From Baffinella frigidus (taxonomy: Eukaryota > Cryptophyceae > Cryptomonadales > Baffinellaceae): a DNA stretch of 16,154 nt. Location of the stretch: the NCBI GenBank assembly GCA_026770585.1, contig MU646454.1, positions 203,271-219,424 on the forward strand, in the 5' to 3' direction. Positions 1 to 7,290 of the stretch are shown in pieces. Position 1 is the stretch's first letter, and each line of letters begins with the position of its first letter. The notes beneath the pieces are model-generated. The model was not told where the DNA came from, made no database searches, and was given only the letters and a program-made list of their open reading frames with translations. The position numbers and the translations under genes were made by a program.

Positions 1-96
1 CGAGACTTTTTGGTCCTAGGATCCCTCGGCCTACGGTAGGAGGTCCTAGGCAATGCCGTAGGCCTAACTACCCCATTTTCAGGCCGTTACCCTATT
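1..96 (-). repeat. Partial fold-back repeat, family D (TAACGGCC ends)
   Basis: This matches the right half of the complete family D element at 6247-6396: the CGAGACTTTTTGGTCCTAGG centre, CCTACGGTAGG, then CTAACTACCCCATTTTCAGG and CCGTTA. The left half is cut off by the window edge. No coding potential is seen. Confidence 0.8.
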
Positions 97-134
97 AACT
101 TGTCTGGCATGTGGATGACGCTGGGTGGGCACAA

Positions 135-373
135 AGCCCCGGGTTCGAGGACGTGGCGGTAGGGACACGCCCACGCGTTCGAATCCTGCTCCTGAACCCT
201 ACACCCGAAACCCGAAACCCGAAACCCGAAACCCGAAACCCGAACCTCCCTGACCCGCCACGTCCTTGGAATAGGAGCCCGGGTTCGAGCACGTGCCCAT
301 GCGTCCATGCGTCCGAATCCTGCTCCGAATCCCGAACCCCGAAACCCGACACCCGAAATCCGAAACCCGAGAC
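135..373. repeat. Two units of a 55-65 bp repeat, each followed by an AAACCCG array
   Basis: A unit running from about AGCCCGGGTTCGAG to GAATCCTGCTCC occurs at 135-200 and 275-330, and again at 614-664. Each copy leads directly into an AAACCCG-type array (194-248 and 327-373). The string GTTCGAATCC inside the unit resembles a tRNA B box, so a tRNA-derived origin is possible, but no full cloverleaf was found. Open frames here translate to GFGFRVSG repeats, which come from the minisatellite and are not protein-like. Confidence 0.75.
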
Positions 374-391
374 CCCCTGATCCGCCACGTC

Positions 392-602
392 CCACTCGAG
401 GCTAGAAGTGCGACTATTTTAAAAGTTTCAACTTCACAAGTCCTTTACAAGTGGACCGCTGTGTAGTAATTTTCACACAAATAGGGTCGTTTGGTCACGT
501 ATCTCGGGTTATAACCCGAGATACGTGACCAAGCCTGCCCGTGACTGGTACTAAATGTAACAACCCCACATTTAAAATGGTCCCACTTCCAGCCTCGAGT
601 GG
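392..602. mobile_element. 211-bp TIR element, family A, copy 1
   Basis: The ends CCACTCGAGGCT and AGCCTCGAGTGG form an inverted repeat of roughly 34 bp with a few mismatches. The element is flanked by GTC at 389-391 and 603-605, which fits a 3-bp target-site duplication. It holds a perfect 42-bp palindrome and has no coding capacity. It is a non-autonomous (MITE-like) DNA transposon whose superfamily cannot be assigned. A second copy lies at 1161-1359. Confidence 0.85.
491..532. repeat. Perfect 42-bp palindrome
   Basis: The segment begins TTGGTCACGT, ends ACGTGACCAA and is its own reverse complement with no loop. It is the centre of family A copy 1. Copy 2 keeps only the left half plus scraps (from 1260), as expected if palindromes tend to be deleted. 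Confidence 0.95.
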
Positions 603-613
603 GTCCGTGGCAC

Positions 614-712
614 GGGAGCCCGGGGTCGAGCACGCGTCCATGCGTTCGAATCCTGCTCCTGAACCCGAAACCCGAATCCCGAAACTCGAAACCCGAAACC
701 CTGGACACTAAA
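614..712. repeat. Third copy of the GTTCGAATCC unit plus AAACCCG array
   Basis: The unit at 614-664 is closest to those at 135 and 275 (GCGTTCGAATCCTGCTCCTG) and runs into AAACCCG-type repeats at 660-712. It lies just outside the right end of the family A element, so that element separates copies 2 and 3. Confidence 0.75.
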
Positions 713-806
713 CTCGAAAACCCCTGAAAACGTCAGGTAGAGGACTTGCTACCGCTGCTCTCGCGCATCCTCCGCCCGGGTGGTGCGTTCACTCGACCCT
801 GCCACC

Positions 807-905
807 CCATACAGCGGGCTACCAAGGGATTTTCGGCCCGATTCTGACCGACTTTCCGTTACCTTATCCGTAGGACCCCCTCTATGTCCCTACGGTGTTG
901 CCTGC
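807..905 (-). repeat. Partial family C repeat (CACACAGCGG ends)
   Basis: The reverse complement matches the right half of the complete family C copy at 5824-5982: CCGTAGGGACATAG, then GATAAGGTAACGGAAA, GGGCCGAAAA and the terminal CCCGCTGT. The other half is missing. Confidence 0.7.
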
Positions 906-954
906 CGTAGGGACCTATGGATTATCGAGGATGGGGTATTCCCGAAATCCCTGT

Positions 955-1092
955 CCACCAACCCTCACAACTTGGGCGAATCGAAAAAATCAAAAACACC
1001 AAATCCCCTTGGAGACCGTCGGAATCCGACGGCCTTCAAGGGGATTTTTGGAGCCATTTTTCCCGATTTGCCCAGACTGTGAGGGTTGGTGG
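955..1092. mobile_element. Fold-back element, family B (CCACCAACCCTCACA ends)
   Basis: The arms CCACCAACCCTCACA and TGTGAGGGTTGGTGG are inverted, and pairing continues inwards through TTGGGCGAATCG to the palindrome GACCGTCGGAATCCGACGG at the centre. It is about 138 bp and non-coding. TGT occurs at 952-954 and again one base beyond the right end, a possible but unproven target duplication. Only one copy is present here. Confidence 0.75.
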
Positions 1093-1160
1093 GTGTATGC
1101 CGCTGGGTGGACTCTTTACTACTCGAAACCATCGTAATCGGACCTGCACATTAGCTACAT

Positions 1161-1359
1161 CCACTCGAGGCTAGAAATGGGACTATTTTCAAACAGAGCT
1201 TCTTTTGCAAGTGAAGGGGGGACAAGAAATGGGTAGTAATTTTCTTACAAATAGGGGCGTTTGGTCACGTAGCTCAAGTTATAAACCAAGCATGCCCGTG
1301 ACTGGTACTAAATTTAACAACCCCATATTTAAAATACCCCCTCTTCCAGCCTCGAGTGG
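1161..1359. mobile_element. TIR element, family A, copy 2
   Basis: It shares the CCACTCGAGGCTAGAA start, the GTAGTAATTTTC block, GGTCACGTAGCTC, GCCCGTGACTGGTACTAAAT and the CCAGCCTCGAGTGG end with copy 1. The central palindrome is half deleted. The 3-bp flanks (CAT and GTC) differ, so it is older or rearranged. Confidence 0.85.
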
Positions 1360-1403
1360 GTCGGGCAGGTTTGGTCCCATGGAACGCCTCTAGCTTTCCT
1401 GGT

Positions 1404-1486
1404 GTAGGGTTTAGGGGTTAGGTGTAGGGTTAAGGGGATAGGTGTAGGAATCAGGGGTTCCCTGTTGTAGGGGTTAGGGGTTTCCC
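1404..1486 (-). repeat. Degenerate telomere-like tract, G-rich on +
   Basis: GGTGTAGGGTTTAGGGGTTAGG-like units repeat here with variable spacing. They are variants of the plant-type TTTAGGG repeat, in the opposite orientation to the tracts at 3640 and 14250. Confidence 0.75.
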
Positions 1487-1540
1487 ATATGAATCGCCCA
1501 GGTGGTGCGTAACAGCGTCCCACCCGAGGCATCGATTTAC

Positions 1541-1926
1541 TCAACTGACATCGCTTTGCTCAACTTTTGACGAAAGTTGACTTTTGACGTAGTATTTTCA
1601 TTTCCGGTGCGGGCTCTCTCTCTTGAGGCTCATAGACATTGTATCACTCAACGCAAGGCTAAAGGGCCTTTCTACGACCTGTATCGAGAGTAATAATGAA
1701 GAAGGCTTTGCCCACCCTGGAGGCAGGGTGGGGGTATTTTGAGCATTCTTAAGTCAACTCCCCTTGAAAAGGACTGAGCCCTCAGTCCCCCGTGATGAAT
1801 GGATCTGGTACAAAACGGTCTTATAAGTATTTTAGTGGTACAAATCCTGTCAACTTTTGCGATAAAGGGTTATTCGGGATTGGCCGCAAGTCCCCTCCAG
1901 GGTGGTCAACTGACATCGCTTTGCTC
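1541..1926. repeat. Direct repeat of a 21-bp segment (1541-1561 and 1906-1926)
   Basis: TCAACTGACATCGCTTTGCT plus C is present at both places, 365 bp apart. The interval includes the left copy of the ~100-bp repeat described next. No reading frame in 1740-2160 looks protein-like, although open frames of up to 123 codons exist. Confidence 0.7.
1601..1703 (+). repeat. ~100-bp repeat, left copy of a distant inverted pair
   Basis: It runs from TTTCCGGTGCGGGCTCTC through CATAGACATTGTATCACTCA to TAATAATGAAGAAG. Its reverse complement recurs with few differences at 7791-7893. The two face each other across about 6.1 kb. It is not clear whether they are dispersed repeats or the ends of one large element. 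Confidence 0.8.
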
Positions 1927-2148
1927 TACTGCCGACGCCAGACAGAATCTCAAAATTTGTACCAGGGCTTGGAGCCATTATTGCTAGACGAAGGCGTTGT
2001 GAACTATGAAACTGCCGATGCCAGAATCTCGAGACGAAGCCGACGCCCAAGAAGCGTTCTCAACCAGACGTGTCGTCTGAAATTGACGGTTTCTTTGTAC
2101 CAGGACAGTAGCTCATCCGGACAGGCGTCGCGTCAGGAAAGCCTTGAT

Positions 2149-2383
2149 CAGTCCAAGTCATAGCTGCCTCGTGTGTAGCGCACAGCAATGCGTTGCACCC
2201 GACATATCCTAGCTCTTGCCCAGTTGATTTGGGCTCACCATCGATTCGTCCCCCCCGAAATTTCACCATCTCCCTCACCATCACCCCAACTGGGACAGAG
2301 CTAGATATCTTGCCAGGGTGGGGTCAGTCCGAGTCACAGATGTCTCGTGTGTAGCGCACAGCAATGGGCTGCACCCGAAATAT
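2149..2383. repeat. Tandem-like duplication of a 59-bp unit, 176 bp apart
   Basis: The units at 2149-2207 and 2325-2383 share CAGTCC.AGTCA, then CTCGTGTGTAGCGCACAGCA and GCACCCGA.ATAT. The surrounding 100 bp is more weakly similar. No protein or RNA gene is recognised. Confidence 0.7.
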
Positions 2384-2522
2384 GTTGCCGGGGTGGGCGG
2401 AACCGCCCCTCGACGCTCCTCCTCAGCTGAGGACTCACCACACATGAGCATCAGGGAGAGCAGAGGATCCTTGTGCGCAGCCCCCCCCACACACTCAGTA
2501 CCGGGCCTCCCCCCTCGACGCC

Positions 2523-2654
2523 GCTGTGACAGCCGTCTTGCGCTCGACACCGCACTCCCTCCCTCCCTCCCTCCCTCCCTCCCTCCCTCCCTCCCTCCCT
2601 CCCTCCCTCCCTCCCTCCCTCCCTTGGTGTTGAGCGCAGGACGGCTGGCACAGA
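2523..2654. repeat. Fold-back structure with a (CCCT)n loop
   Basis: The arms at 2523-2551 and 2626-2654 pair at about 25 of 29 positions (CAGCCGTCTTGCGCTCGACA on the left). The loop is almost entirely a CCCT tetranucleotide run at 2555-2625, about 17 units. The minus strand carries GGGA repeats able to form G-quadruplexes, and the polypurine-polypyrimidine mirror symmetry favours triplex DNA. Confidence 0.85.
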
Positions 2655-2725
2655 CGGCCTCCACGCACCATGCAGATGAACCTATCTGGGCATCGGATCC
2701 CGCACAGTGTCCGCGAACAAAGCGC

Positions 2726-2822
2726 CGTAGGAACCCCCCTATGTCCCTACGGGCTGCCTACCGTAGGTTCGTAGGTCGTATCGCTTGTTTTTTTTGAAAT
2801 CCCTTTGAAGTCCGCTGTGTGG
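2726..2822 (-). repeat. Partial family C repeat
   Basis: The reverse complement gives CCACACAGCGGACTTC, AAGCGATACGACCTACG, CCTACGGTAGGCAGCCCGTA and GGGACATAGGGGGGTTCC, matching the left two-thirds of the copy at 5824-5982. The right part is missing. Confidence 0.75.
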
Positions 2823-3081
2823 GACGGCTGTCAAAGACAGCCTCTGCGAACAACGCGCTGACGCAGTGATAGTTTCTCAAACGGGGTGACACGCCTTCGG
2901 TCTCTATGGCGTGCGGTTTGTACCAGAAGTGTCCATTTAAAATGTTTTACGGCTTTGACAACATTTTAAAAACCCGGGAAACCGGGAAACCGCACGTCCA
3001 AAATGGACAGCAATTACCGCAAACGCTCTGTCAGGTGGGTGCAGAGGAGCCCTGACAGCCTCCGCCATCAACGCGCTGACG
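2823..3081. other. Non-coding stretch with short inverted repeats
   Basis: AACGCGCTGACGCAGTG occurs twice (around 2852 and 3070). CCATTTAAAATGTTTTAC near 2933 pairs with AACATTTTAAA near 2960 as part of a loose fold-back bounded by GCGTGCGGTTT and AAACCGCACG. No gene is seen. Confidence 0.5.
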
Positions 3082-3231
3082 CAGTGCACTGCCAGGGCAG
3101 AGTTTTTGTACCAGTCAACTCAAGGCGAAAACCGATTTTCGAAGTCCCCAATCTGGGTACCTCGTTTCTAAGTTGACAGATTTTGTGGGTGAATTGACTT
3201 TCACAAAATCTCTGGCCTGGCAGTGCAGTGG
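3082..3231. mobile_element. Fold-back element with CAGTGCACTGCCAGG ends
   Basis: The left arm CAGTGCACTGCCAGGGCAGA and the right arm, reverse complement CACTGCACTGCCAGGCCAGA, continue inward as TTTTTGT / ACAAAAT. It is about 150 bp with no coding capacity, a probable MITE. Only this copy is present. Confidence 0.65.
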
Positions 3232-3514
3232 CAGTCTCTCTGCCTTGCTGACACACTGTTGGTATTGTTGGTGGGCAGGGCGGTTTTCCTACTGCAACGT
3301 CTACCAGCCCCATCAGGCGGAGCGAAACGTCGCGTTTTCAGCCTACCTTGCCGGACGCCTCTCCGCACTCGGCTTCCGCGCTGCCTTCCGCCCCCTCTCG
3401 TGCCACCCCTCCCGAACCCCCCCTCCACCCTCACGCACGCCCACCTCCCAGGGCCGCAGCCAGGGAGTGAGGAGGGGATGGGGGGGGGTGCGAGGAGCGG
3501 TTGCTTGTGTCGAG
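3232..3514. other. GC-rich stretch without a recognisable gene
   Basis: It contains C-rich then G-rich low-complexity sequence (CCCCCTCCACC, GGGGGGGGG). Open frames exist on both strands but look compositional, and no domain is recognised. Confidence 0.4.
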
Positions 3515-3618
3515 TATCCCTTAAGTGACCAGTAGGCTCATACGCCCTACCGTAGGGCCCTAGGACCAGCCTAGGACCTCAGGCCCCCAAATTTGGAGGC
3601 CTGGTCACTTGAGGGATA
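3515..3618. mobile_element. Fold-back element, family E (TATCCCTTAAGTGACCAGTA ends)
   Basis: It starts TATCCCTTAAGTGACCAG, ends CTGGTCACTTGAGGGATA, and contains the shared core GCCCTACCGTAGGGCCCTAGG and GCCTAGGACCT. It is 104 bp and non-coding. Related copies lie near 8098-8335, 8591, 10933 and 11343. Confidence 0.8.
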
Positions 3619-3639
3619 GTACGCTGGCGGGTGGGTGTG

Positions 3640-3945
3640 ATGCGCGGCACACCCTACACCAAACACCCGAGACCTTTGAACCCTGACCCCTACACCCTAA
3701 ACCGTAAGCTGTAAACCTTAAACCCTAAACCCTAAACCCTAAACCCCAAACCCTAAACCCTAAACCCTAAACCCTAAACCCTAAACCCTAAACCCTACAC
3801 CCCAAACCCTAAACCATCAACCACGAGCCCTAAACGCTAAACCCTGAACCCTAAACCCCAAACCCCAAACCCCAAACCCCAAACCCCACACCCCAAACCG
3901 TAAACCCCAACCCCCAAACCCCACACCCCCAACCGTGAACCCTAA
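3640..3945 (+). repeat. Interstitial telomere-like array (CCCTAAA)n
   Basis: An almost perfect CCCTAAA run at about 3715-3800 is flanked by degenerate variants, including a CCCCAAA run around 3850-3890. CCCTAAA is the complement of the plant-type telomere TTTAGGG. Unique sequence on both sides shows it is internal to the window and not a chromosome end. Confidence 0.9.
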
Positions 3946-4080
3946 GTGGGGGCGTGCAGAGTGGCGGTGCCTACGCCCGAGGAGTGGCTGGGCGCGAAGT
4001 CTCCCTACTGGCTCCATGCCACGTACCTTGTCCCGCACTGCTTCCGTGGCGACGAGCCCACCACCCCAGGTCCCACCACG
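3946..4080 (+). other. Exon-like segment between telomere-like arrays, unrecognised
   Basis: After GCGTGCAG, which could be a splice acceptor, one frame reads VAVPTPEEWLGAKSPYWLHA and continues ATYLVPHCFRGDE. Its residue mix is more protein-like than any other frame nearby. I do not recognise a family. Parts recur in decayed form at 4328-4352 and 4522-4558. The arrangement resembles VPS26C exon 5 among its decoy copies, so this may be an exon or exon fossil of another gene. It could also be chance. Confidence 0.3.
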
Positions 4081-4232
4081 CCAGAGTCTTCGAAGGGGTC
4101 GCCAAAAGTCAATTCCCCCTCAAGGCAGTGGTTTTCAAAAGTCAAATACCGCATCCTGATACGGTTCAAAACAATTAACTCCCTCCTTCACTCTGGCGTG
4201 GCACACCCTCTCTCCTGAACAAAATTTGTTTG

Positions 4233-4312
4233 TTTGGGGGTGAGGGGTTTATGGTCCAGGGTTTACGATTTAGGGGTCAGGGGTTTGGGGTTAGGGGCTA
4301 GGGCTTCCCTTC
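4233..4312 (-). repeat. Degenerate telomere-like tract, G-rich on +
   Basis: GGGTGAGGGGTTT, GGGTTTACGATTTAGGGG and GGGGTTAGGGGCTAGGG repeat irregularly here. They are TTTAGGG variants in the opposite orientation to the array at 3640-3945. Confidence 0.7.
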
Positions 4313-4327
4313 ACCCAATGACACTCC

Positions 4328-4558
4328 CCTCGTCCCTCACTGCTTTCATAGGGAAACTCCCGGAAAGTTGGGTAGTTTCCCTGCGGAATTAGGTAGGACT
4401 TAGCTACCGTAGGCCGTAGGGCTCCTAGGACCTCCTTTCCTACGAGCCCTCGGCCTACGGTAGGAGGTCCTAGGCAATGCCGTAGGCGAAACTACCTTCA
4501 TTTTCGGGAGTTTTACGACTAGCTTCCGAGTCGACGAGCCCACCCCAGGTCCCGCACC
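4328..4558. repeat. Decayed duplicates of the exon-like segment (4328-4352 and 4522-4558)
   Basis: 4328-4352 resembles 4026-4050 (CCTCGTCCCTCACTGCTTTC against CCTTGTCCCGCACTGCTTCC). 4522-4558 resembles 4041-4077 (GCTTCCG..., CGACGAGCCCACC and CCAGGTCCC) with a 3-base gap. They sit beside telomere-like tracts and on either side of a fold-back element. Confidence 0.6.
4352..4516. mobile_element. Diverged family D-type fold-back element
   Basis: The arms GAAACTCCCGGAAAGTTGGG and the reverse complement of CATTTTCGGGAGTTTTACG pair imperfectly. The interior holds CTCCTAGGACCTCC and CCTCGGCCTACGGTAGGAGG, as in the family D elements at 1 and 6247, but the ends differ. Confidence 0.65.
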
Positions 4559-4565
4559 CTCCCCC

Positions 4566-4672
4566 GTGGAAAAAGGTTCAGGGTTTGAGTTTAGGGGTGA
4601 GGGGTTATGGTGTTATGGTGTAGGGGTTATGGGGTGAGGGGTGAGGGGTGTGAGGGGTGATGGTTTCCCTCC
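4566..4672 (-). repeat. Degenerate telomere-like tract, G-rich on +
   Basis: GGGTTTGAGTTTAGGGGTG, TTATGGTGTAGGGG and GGGGTGAGGGGTG repeat here, drifting toward GGGGTGA. The sequence after it (TTTCCCTCCACCCCATGAC, 4662) resembles that after the 4233 tract (CTTCCCTTCACCCAATGAC), so flank and tract were probably duplicated together. Confidence 0.65.
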
Positions 4673-4722
4673 ACCCCATGACCTCCCCTAGGCGTGGCCA
4701 CCTTCATCGCGACCCATAATAG

Positions 4723-4862
4723 AATTGATCTCGGAACTGTCCTTCTGAACGACTCTTGGTACGAATCCAGATATTTTAAAGCCCTAAAAGTGCGAATATT
4801 TTAAACCCCTAAAAGTTTTGGTATACATCTTCGTTTAGAAGGACATTCCTGAGATTAATCAT
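4723..4862. mobile_element. Fold-back element with GATCTCGGAACTGTCCTTCT arm
   Basis: The left arm GATCTCGGAACTGTCCTTCT pairs with the right arm, reverse complement AATCTCAGGAATGTCCTTCT, and pairing extends through AACGA. The middle is A/T-rich with CCTAAAAGT repeats. It is about 140 bp, non-coding and probably a MITE. Confidence 0.65.
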
Positions 4863-4941
4863 ATTTGGTGCTGGGACTAAACTTCTTGCCGCGTGCGGTC
4901 GCATGCTCCCCTCGACGAAAACGTAGCGTGCGCGGGTTTTG

Positions 4942-5010
4942 CATGGAGGTGTCCTAAGTGGAGGTGTCCACTTTCTTAAGTGGAGGTGTCCACTTACTTA
5001 AGTGGACATC
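4942..5010. repeat. Short tandem repeat of a palindromic ~23-bp unit
   Basis: TTAAGTGGAGGTGTCCACTT is repeated about three times. Each unit is partly self-complementary (AAGTGGA / TCCACTT), so the tract can form small hairpins. Confidence 0.75.
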
Positions 5011-5157
5011 TCAACTTTACAAACCCCCAAATAACACGCACGCGGGGTGGGGGCTGCGCAGGTGGGGGGGGGGCTGGAGGGGGTGCGGGCTGCGGGGCCT
5101 CTCTCCCGCCCGGGAACATCCGTCAGCAGGTTTCCGCCTCCGCTCAAAATTCATAGG

Positions 5158-5302
5158 CGGGACGACTCAATTTAAACCGCGTTTTTTGCTATCTTGGGAT
5201 GGGTTTCTCCTAAATTAAAACTATGTCGAAGCTAATATAGAAAAATAAGAGAGACACCACCCTTAAGATAGCATAAAAGGCGGTTTAAATTGAGTCGTCC
5301 CG
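5158..5302. mobile_element. 145-bp fold-back MITE (CGGGACGACTCAATTTAAAC ends)
   Basis: The 38-bp arms, starting CGGGACGACTCAATTTAAAC and ending AATTGAGTCGTCCCG, match with about three mismatches around an unrelated ~70-bp A/T-rich middle. No clear target duplication and no coding capacity are seen. Confidence 0.8.
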
Positions 5303-5352
5303 GACACTAAAATCTGCCCAAAGTTTTCGCAGACAAACCTGACGGCGGACGT

Positions 5353-5417
5353 TTAAGGTTTAGGTTGTGGGGTGTAGGGTTCAGGGGTTAAGGTTTGGGG
5401 TTTAGGGTTTAGGGTTC
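5353..5417 (-). repeat. Short telomere-like tract, G-rich on +
   Basis: GGTTTAGGTTGTGGGG leads into GGGTTTAGGGTTTAGGGTTC, with the last units close to perfect TTTAGGG. It is followed by an A/T-rich stretch at 5430-5500 containing repeats of ATAATTATTTAAG. Confidence 0.75.
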
Positions 5418-5547
5418 ACCTCTCAGAAAAGAATATATTAAGAGGATTAAGAGGAAACTATAATTATTTAAGATAATAATTATTTAAGATAATTAAGATA
5501 TGCGATACGACGTCCAACAAATGCGGAGAGACCGCGTATCGTGCGTT

Positions 5548-5689
5548 CCACTTAGCAGCAACCGGGGGTTTCACGGATACAGTCCTTCTAAACGATTTGT
5601 GCTAGACTGTTATATCCAATTTCCTGGATTCCAACCGGGATTTCGCCTTAATTTTAAGGCGGATAAGACCTCGGCCGCTGCTAAGTGGG
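5548..5689. mobile_element. Fold-back element with CCACTTAGCAGC ends
   Basis: CCACTTAGCAGC at the left and GCTGCTAAGTGG at the right are exact inverted ends, and CGCCTTAATTTTAAGGCG lies toward the right. The length of about 142 bp is typical of the other fold-backs here. An open frame of 75 codons runs through it but shows no protein-like features. Confidence 0.65.
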
Positions 5690-5823
5690 TCGTTTTCGTC
5701 GTGCGGGCGCTACCTTTGACATGCTGAAAAGAACCCGATATTTCAGTTAGCTGAAACGCTAGTGCTGCGAAGCTACCATGCGTAGGATTATGCACACGTT
5801 CTCGGAGAACGCAGTCGCGACTC

Positions 5824-5982
5824 CACACAGCGGACTTCGAAGGGACTTTGAATAACCCCTAAGCGATAAGACCTACGACCCTACGGTAGGCAGCCCGTAG
5901 GGACATAGGGGGGTTCCTACGGATAAGGTAACGGAAACTCGGCCCGAAATGGGCCGAAAACCCCCTCTTGGCCCGCTGTGTG
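5824..5982. mobile_element. Fold-back element, family C, complete copy
   Basis: The ends CACACAGCGG and CCGCTGTGTG are inverted. Inside are AAGCGATAAGACCTACGAC, CCCTACGGTAGGCAGCCCGT and GATAAGGTAACGGAAACTCG. It is about 159 bp. A close copy lies at 15783-15944, with partial ones at 807 and 2726. Confidence 0.85.
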
Positions 5983-6009
5983 CATCACATCCCCCGAACC
6001 GTCACGCGC

Positions 6010-6120
6010 AGTTGACTTCCGGTGCCACAGTTGGCATAAGTTGATTCCGGGTGGCGCGGTGGGCGCAAACGTCACACCCCCCGCGAAAGTTGACCCCGGG
6101 GGCGAAAGTTGACCCCGGGT
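6010..6120. repeat. GTTGAC-type short tandem repeats
   Basis: GCGAAAGTTGACCCCGGG is repeated twice in tandem (about 6083-6118), preceded by weaker copies (CAGTTGACTTCCGG, AAGTTGATTCCGGG). Related strings occur near 1570. The function is unknown. Confidence 0.6.
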
Positions 6121-6246
6121 CTGGCGTCGGGCAGGGCGACGGAGCGCCTGCCGTGCCGCTCCTCTGGCAAGCTAAGCTCTGGAGCGTCGATCAGGCTGCC
6201 CGTGCCCTGCTGCCTCCAGGTGGGTCCTGTGTACACCTTCATAGGC

Positions 6247-6396
6247 TAACGGCCTGAAAATGGGGTAGTTAGGCCTACGGGATTGCCTAGGACCTCCTAC
6301 CGTAGGCCGAGGGATCCTAGGACCAAAAAGTCTCGGCCTACGGTAGGAGGTCCTAGGCCATGCCGTAGGCCTAACTACCCCATTTTCAGGCCGTTA
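6247..6396. mobile_element. Fold-back element, family D, complete copy
   Basis: It is a near-complete inverted repeat. TAACGGCCTGAAAATGGGGT starts it and its complement ends it at CCGTTA. The arms run through CTACGGGATTGCCTAGGACC and CTACCGTAGGCCGAGGGATC to a short centre, ACCAAAAAGTCTCGG. It is about 150 bp. Flanks beyond CCGTTA (CCCTATTAAC) are also shared with the copy at 1-96, so the true end may lie further out. Confidence 0.85.
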
Positions 6397-6632
6397 CCCT
6401 ATTAACCTGTCAACTTGGTTGTAGTGCTAGCACAGTTGACGGATGCACACACGCATAATTGACATACGCCCTAAGTTGACACCGGCCCACCACTGCCCAC
6501 AACCAAGACACTTTCGTGGGGCCAACATGCGTGTGGAATCACGCAGGACATGCACCTTCGGGTATGAACCTTCAGCCACCGTACCCTCTTGAGTTCCAAC
6601 AGGCCCAGGATGCATTTCACCTTGCCTTGCCA
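6397..6632. other. Stretch with nothing recognisable
   Basis: The composition is ordinary, with no repeat match inside the window and no protein-like frame. The minus-strand frame at 6427-6615 has no recognisable domain. Confidence 0.4.
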
Positions 6633-6794
6633 GCTACGAGGAACCACTAAAAATGGGGTAGTTGGGCATACGGCATTGCCTAGGACCTCCTACCGTAGGC
6701 CGAGGGATCCCAGGACCAAAAAGTCTCCGCGGTATCGCGCCTCTGCTGCCATGTACCGGAAAGGGTAGTTGCCAGACCACTACGAGGAACCACT
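6633..6794. repeat. Half family D element between direct repeats
   Basis: CTACGAGGAACCACT occurs at 6634-6648 and 6780-6794. Between them, from 6649, lies the left half of family D (AATGGGGTAGTTGGGCATAC through GGGATCCCAGGACC to AAAAAGTCTC), followed by about 40 bp of unrelated sequence. The direct repeats are longer than a normal target duplication, so recombination is also possible. Confidence 0.65.
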
Positions 6795-6799
6795 GGATG

Positions 6800-7135
6800 G
6801 CGACCGACAAGGATAAGGCGCCCATATGAGCGCCCTGCCAAAAGTCATTTTACCTGAAAACAAATCGGCTTTTCTCCAAAAGTGGCCAATTTGTGGGGAA
6901 GAATTGTAAACTGACCGCAATCCACGAATTCTAGACAGTCGTTCCGCGTAGAGAGCTCGGTTTCAGCTGCACCTACCACGTCCGCCCACGCGGGGCAACA
7001 CCATATTTGCACCCTCGCCACGGTCGAGCTGTGTGCGCCCAAAACTGAGGCGGGCCCTTTTTTTCAGGCGAGAGTGGGGTGGAAGACAGCGCGGCATGTT
7101 CCACGGACCGCGCCCCGTCGCTTCTTGCAGGTGCC
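6800..7135. other. Stretch without a recognisable gene
   Basis: Minus-strand frames of 65 to 126 codons overlap here. None shows a known motif, and the longest runs through the repeats that follow. I see nothing else in it. Confidence 0.4.
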
Positions 7136-7290
7136 TCACCACACCCCGTCTTCGCCGTACAGCTTTGATAAGAGCCAACATCGTATTGTAGAATTCGGGT
7201 TGGCTTGGATTCGGGGCCGGGACAGACAATTCCGAATTCCAGATTAACTAGATTAATCACCACACCCCGTCTTCGCCTTGCAGCTTTGAT
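7136..7290. repeat. 34-bp direct repeat, 121 bp apart
   Basis: The 34 bases starting TCACCACACCCCGTCTTCGC are at 7136-7169 and 7257-7290, with two differences (GTAC against TTGC before AGCTTTGAT). The second copy adjoins a fold-back cluster. Confidence 0.8.

Noticed and set aside
135-200. Functional tRNA gene at the GTTCGAATCC unit
   Set aside because: No acceptor stem or anticodon arm could be folded by eye around the B-box-like string.
87-395. Overlapping open frames with GFGFRVSG or ETRNPKP repeats, and similar frames near 8900 and 14000-14700
   Set aside because: They are translations of telomere-like minisatellites in whichever frame lacks stops. There is no domain and no non-repeat extension.
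1792-2163. 123-codon + frame in non-repeat sequence
   Set aside because: No recognisable motif, no splice or start context, and it runs into the repeated 59-bp unit. It is kept only as an unassigned stretch.
2318-2797. 159-codon frame with PPSLPPSLP repeats
   Set aside because: The repeat part is the (CCCT)n tract, and the rest crosses two unrelated repeat elements. It is not a plausible protein.
3640-3945. True chromosome end
   Set aside because: The array is short, partly degenerate and followed by more than 12 kb of other sequence, so it is interstitial.
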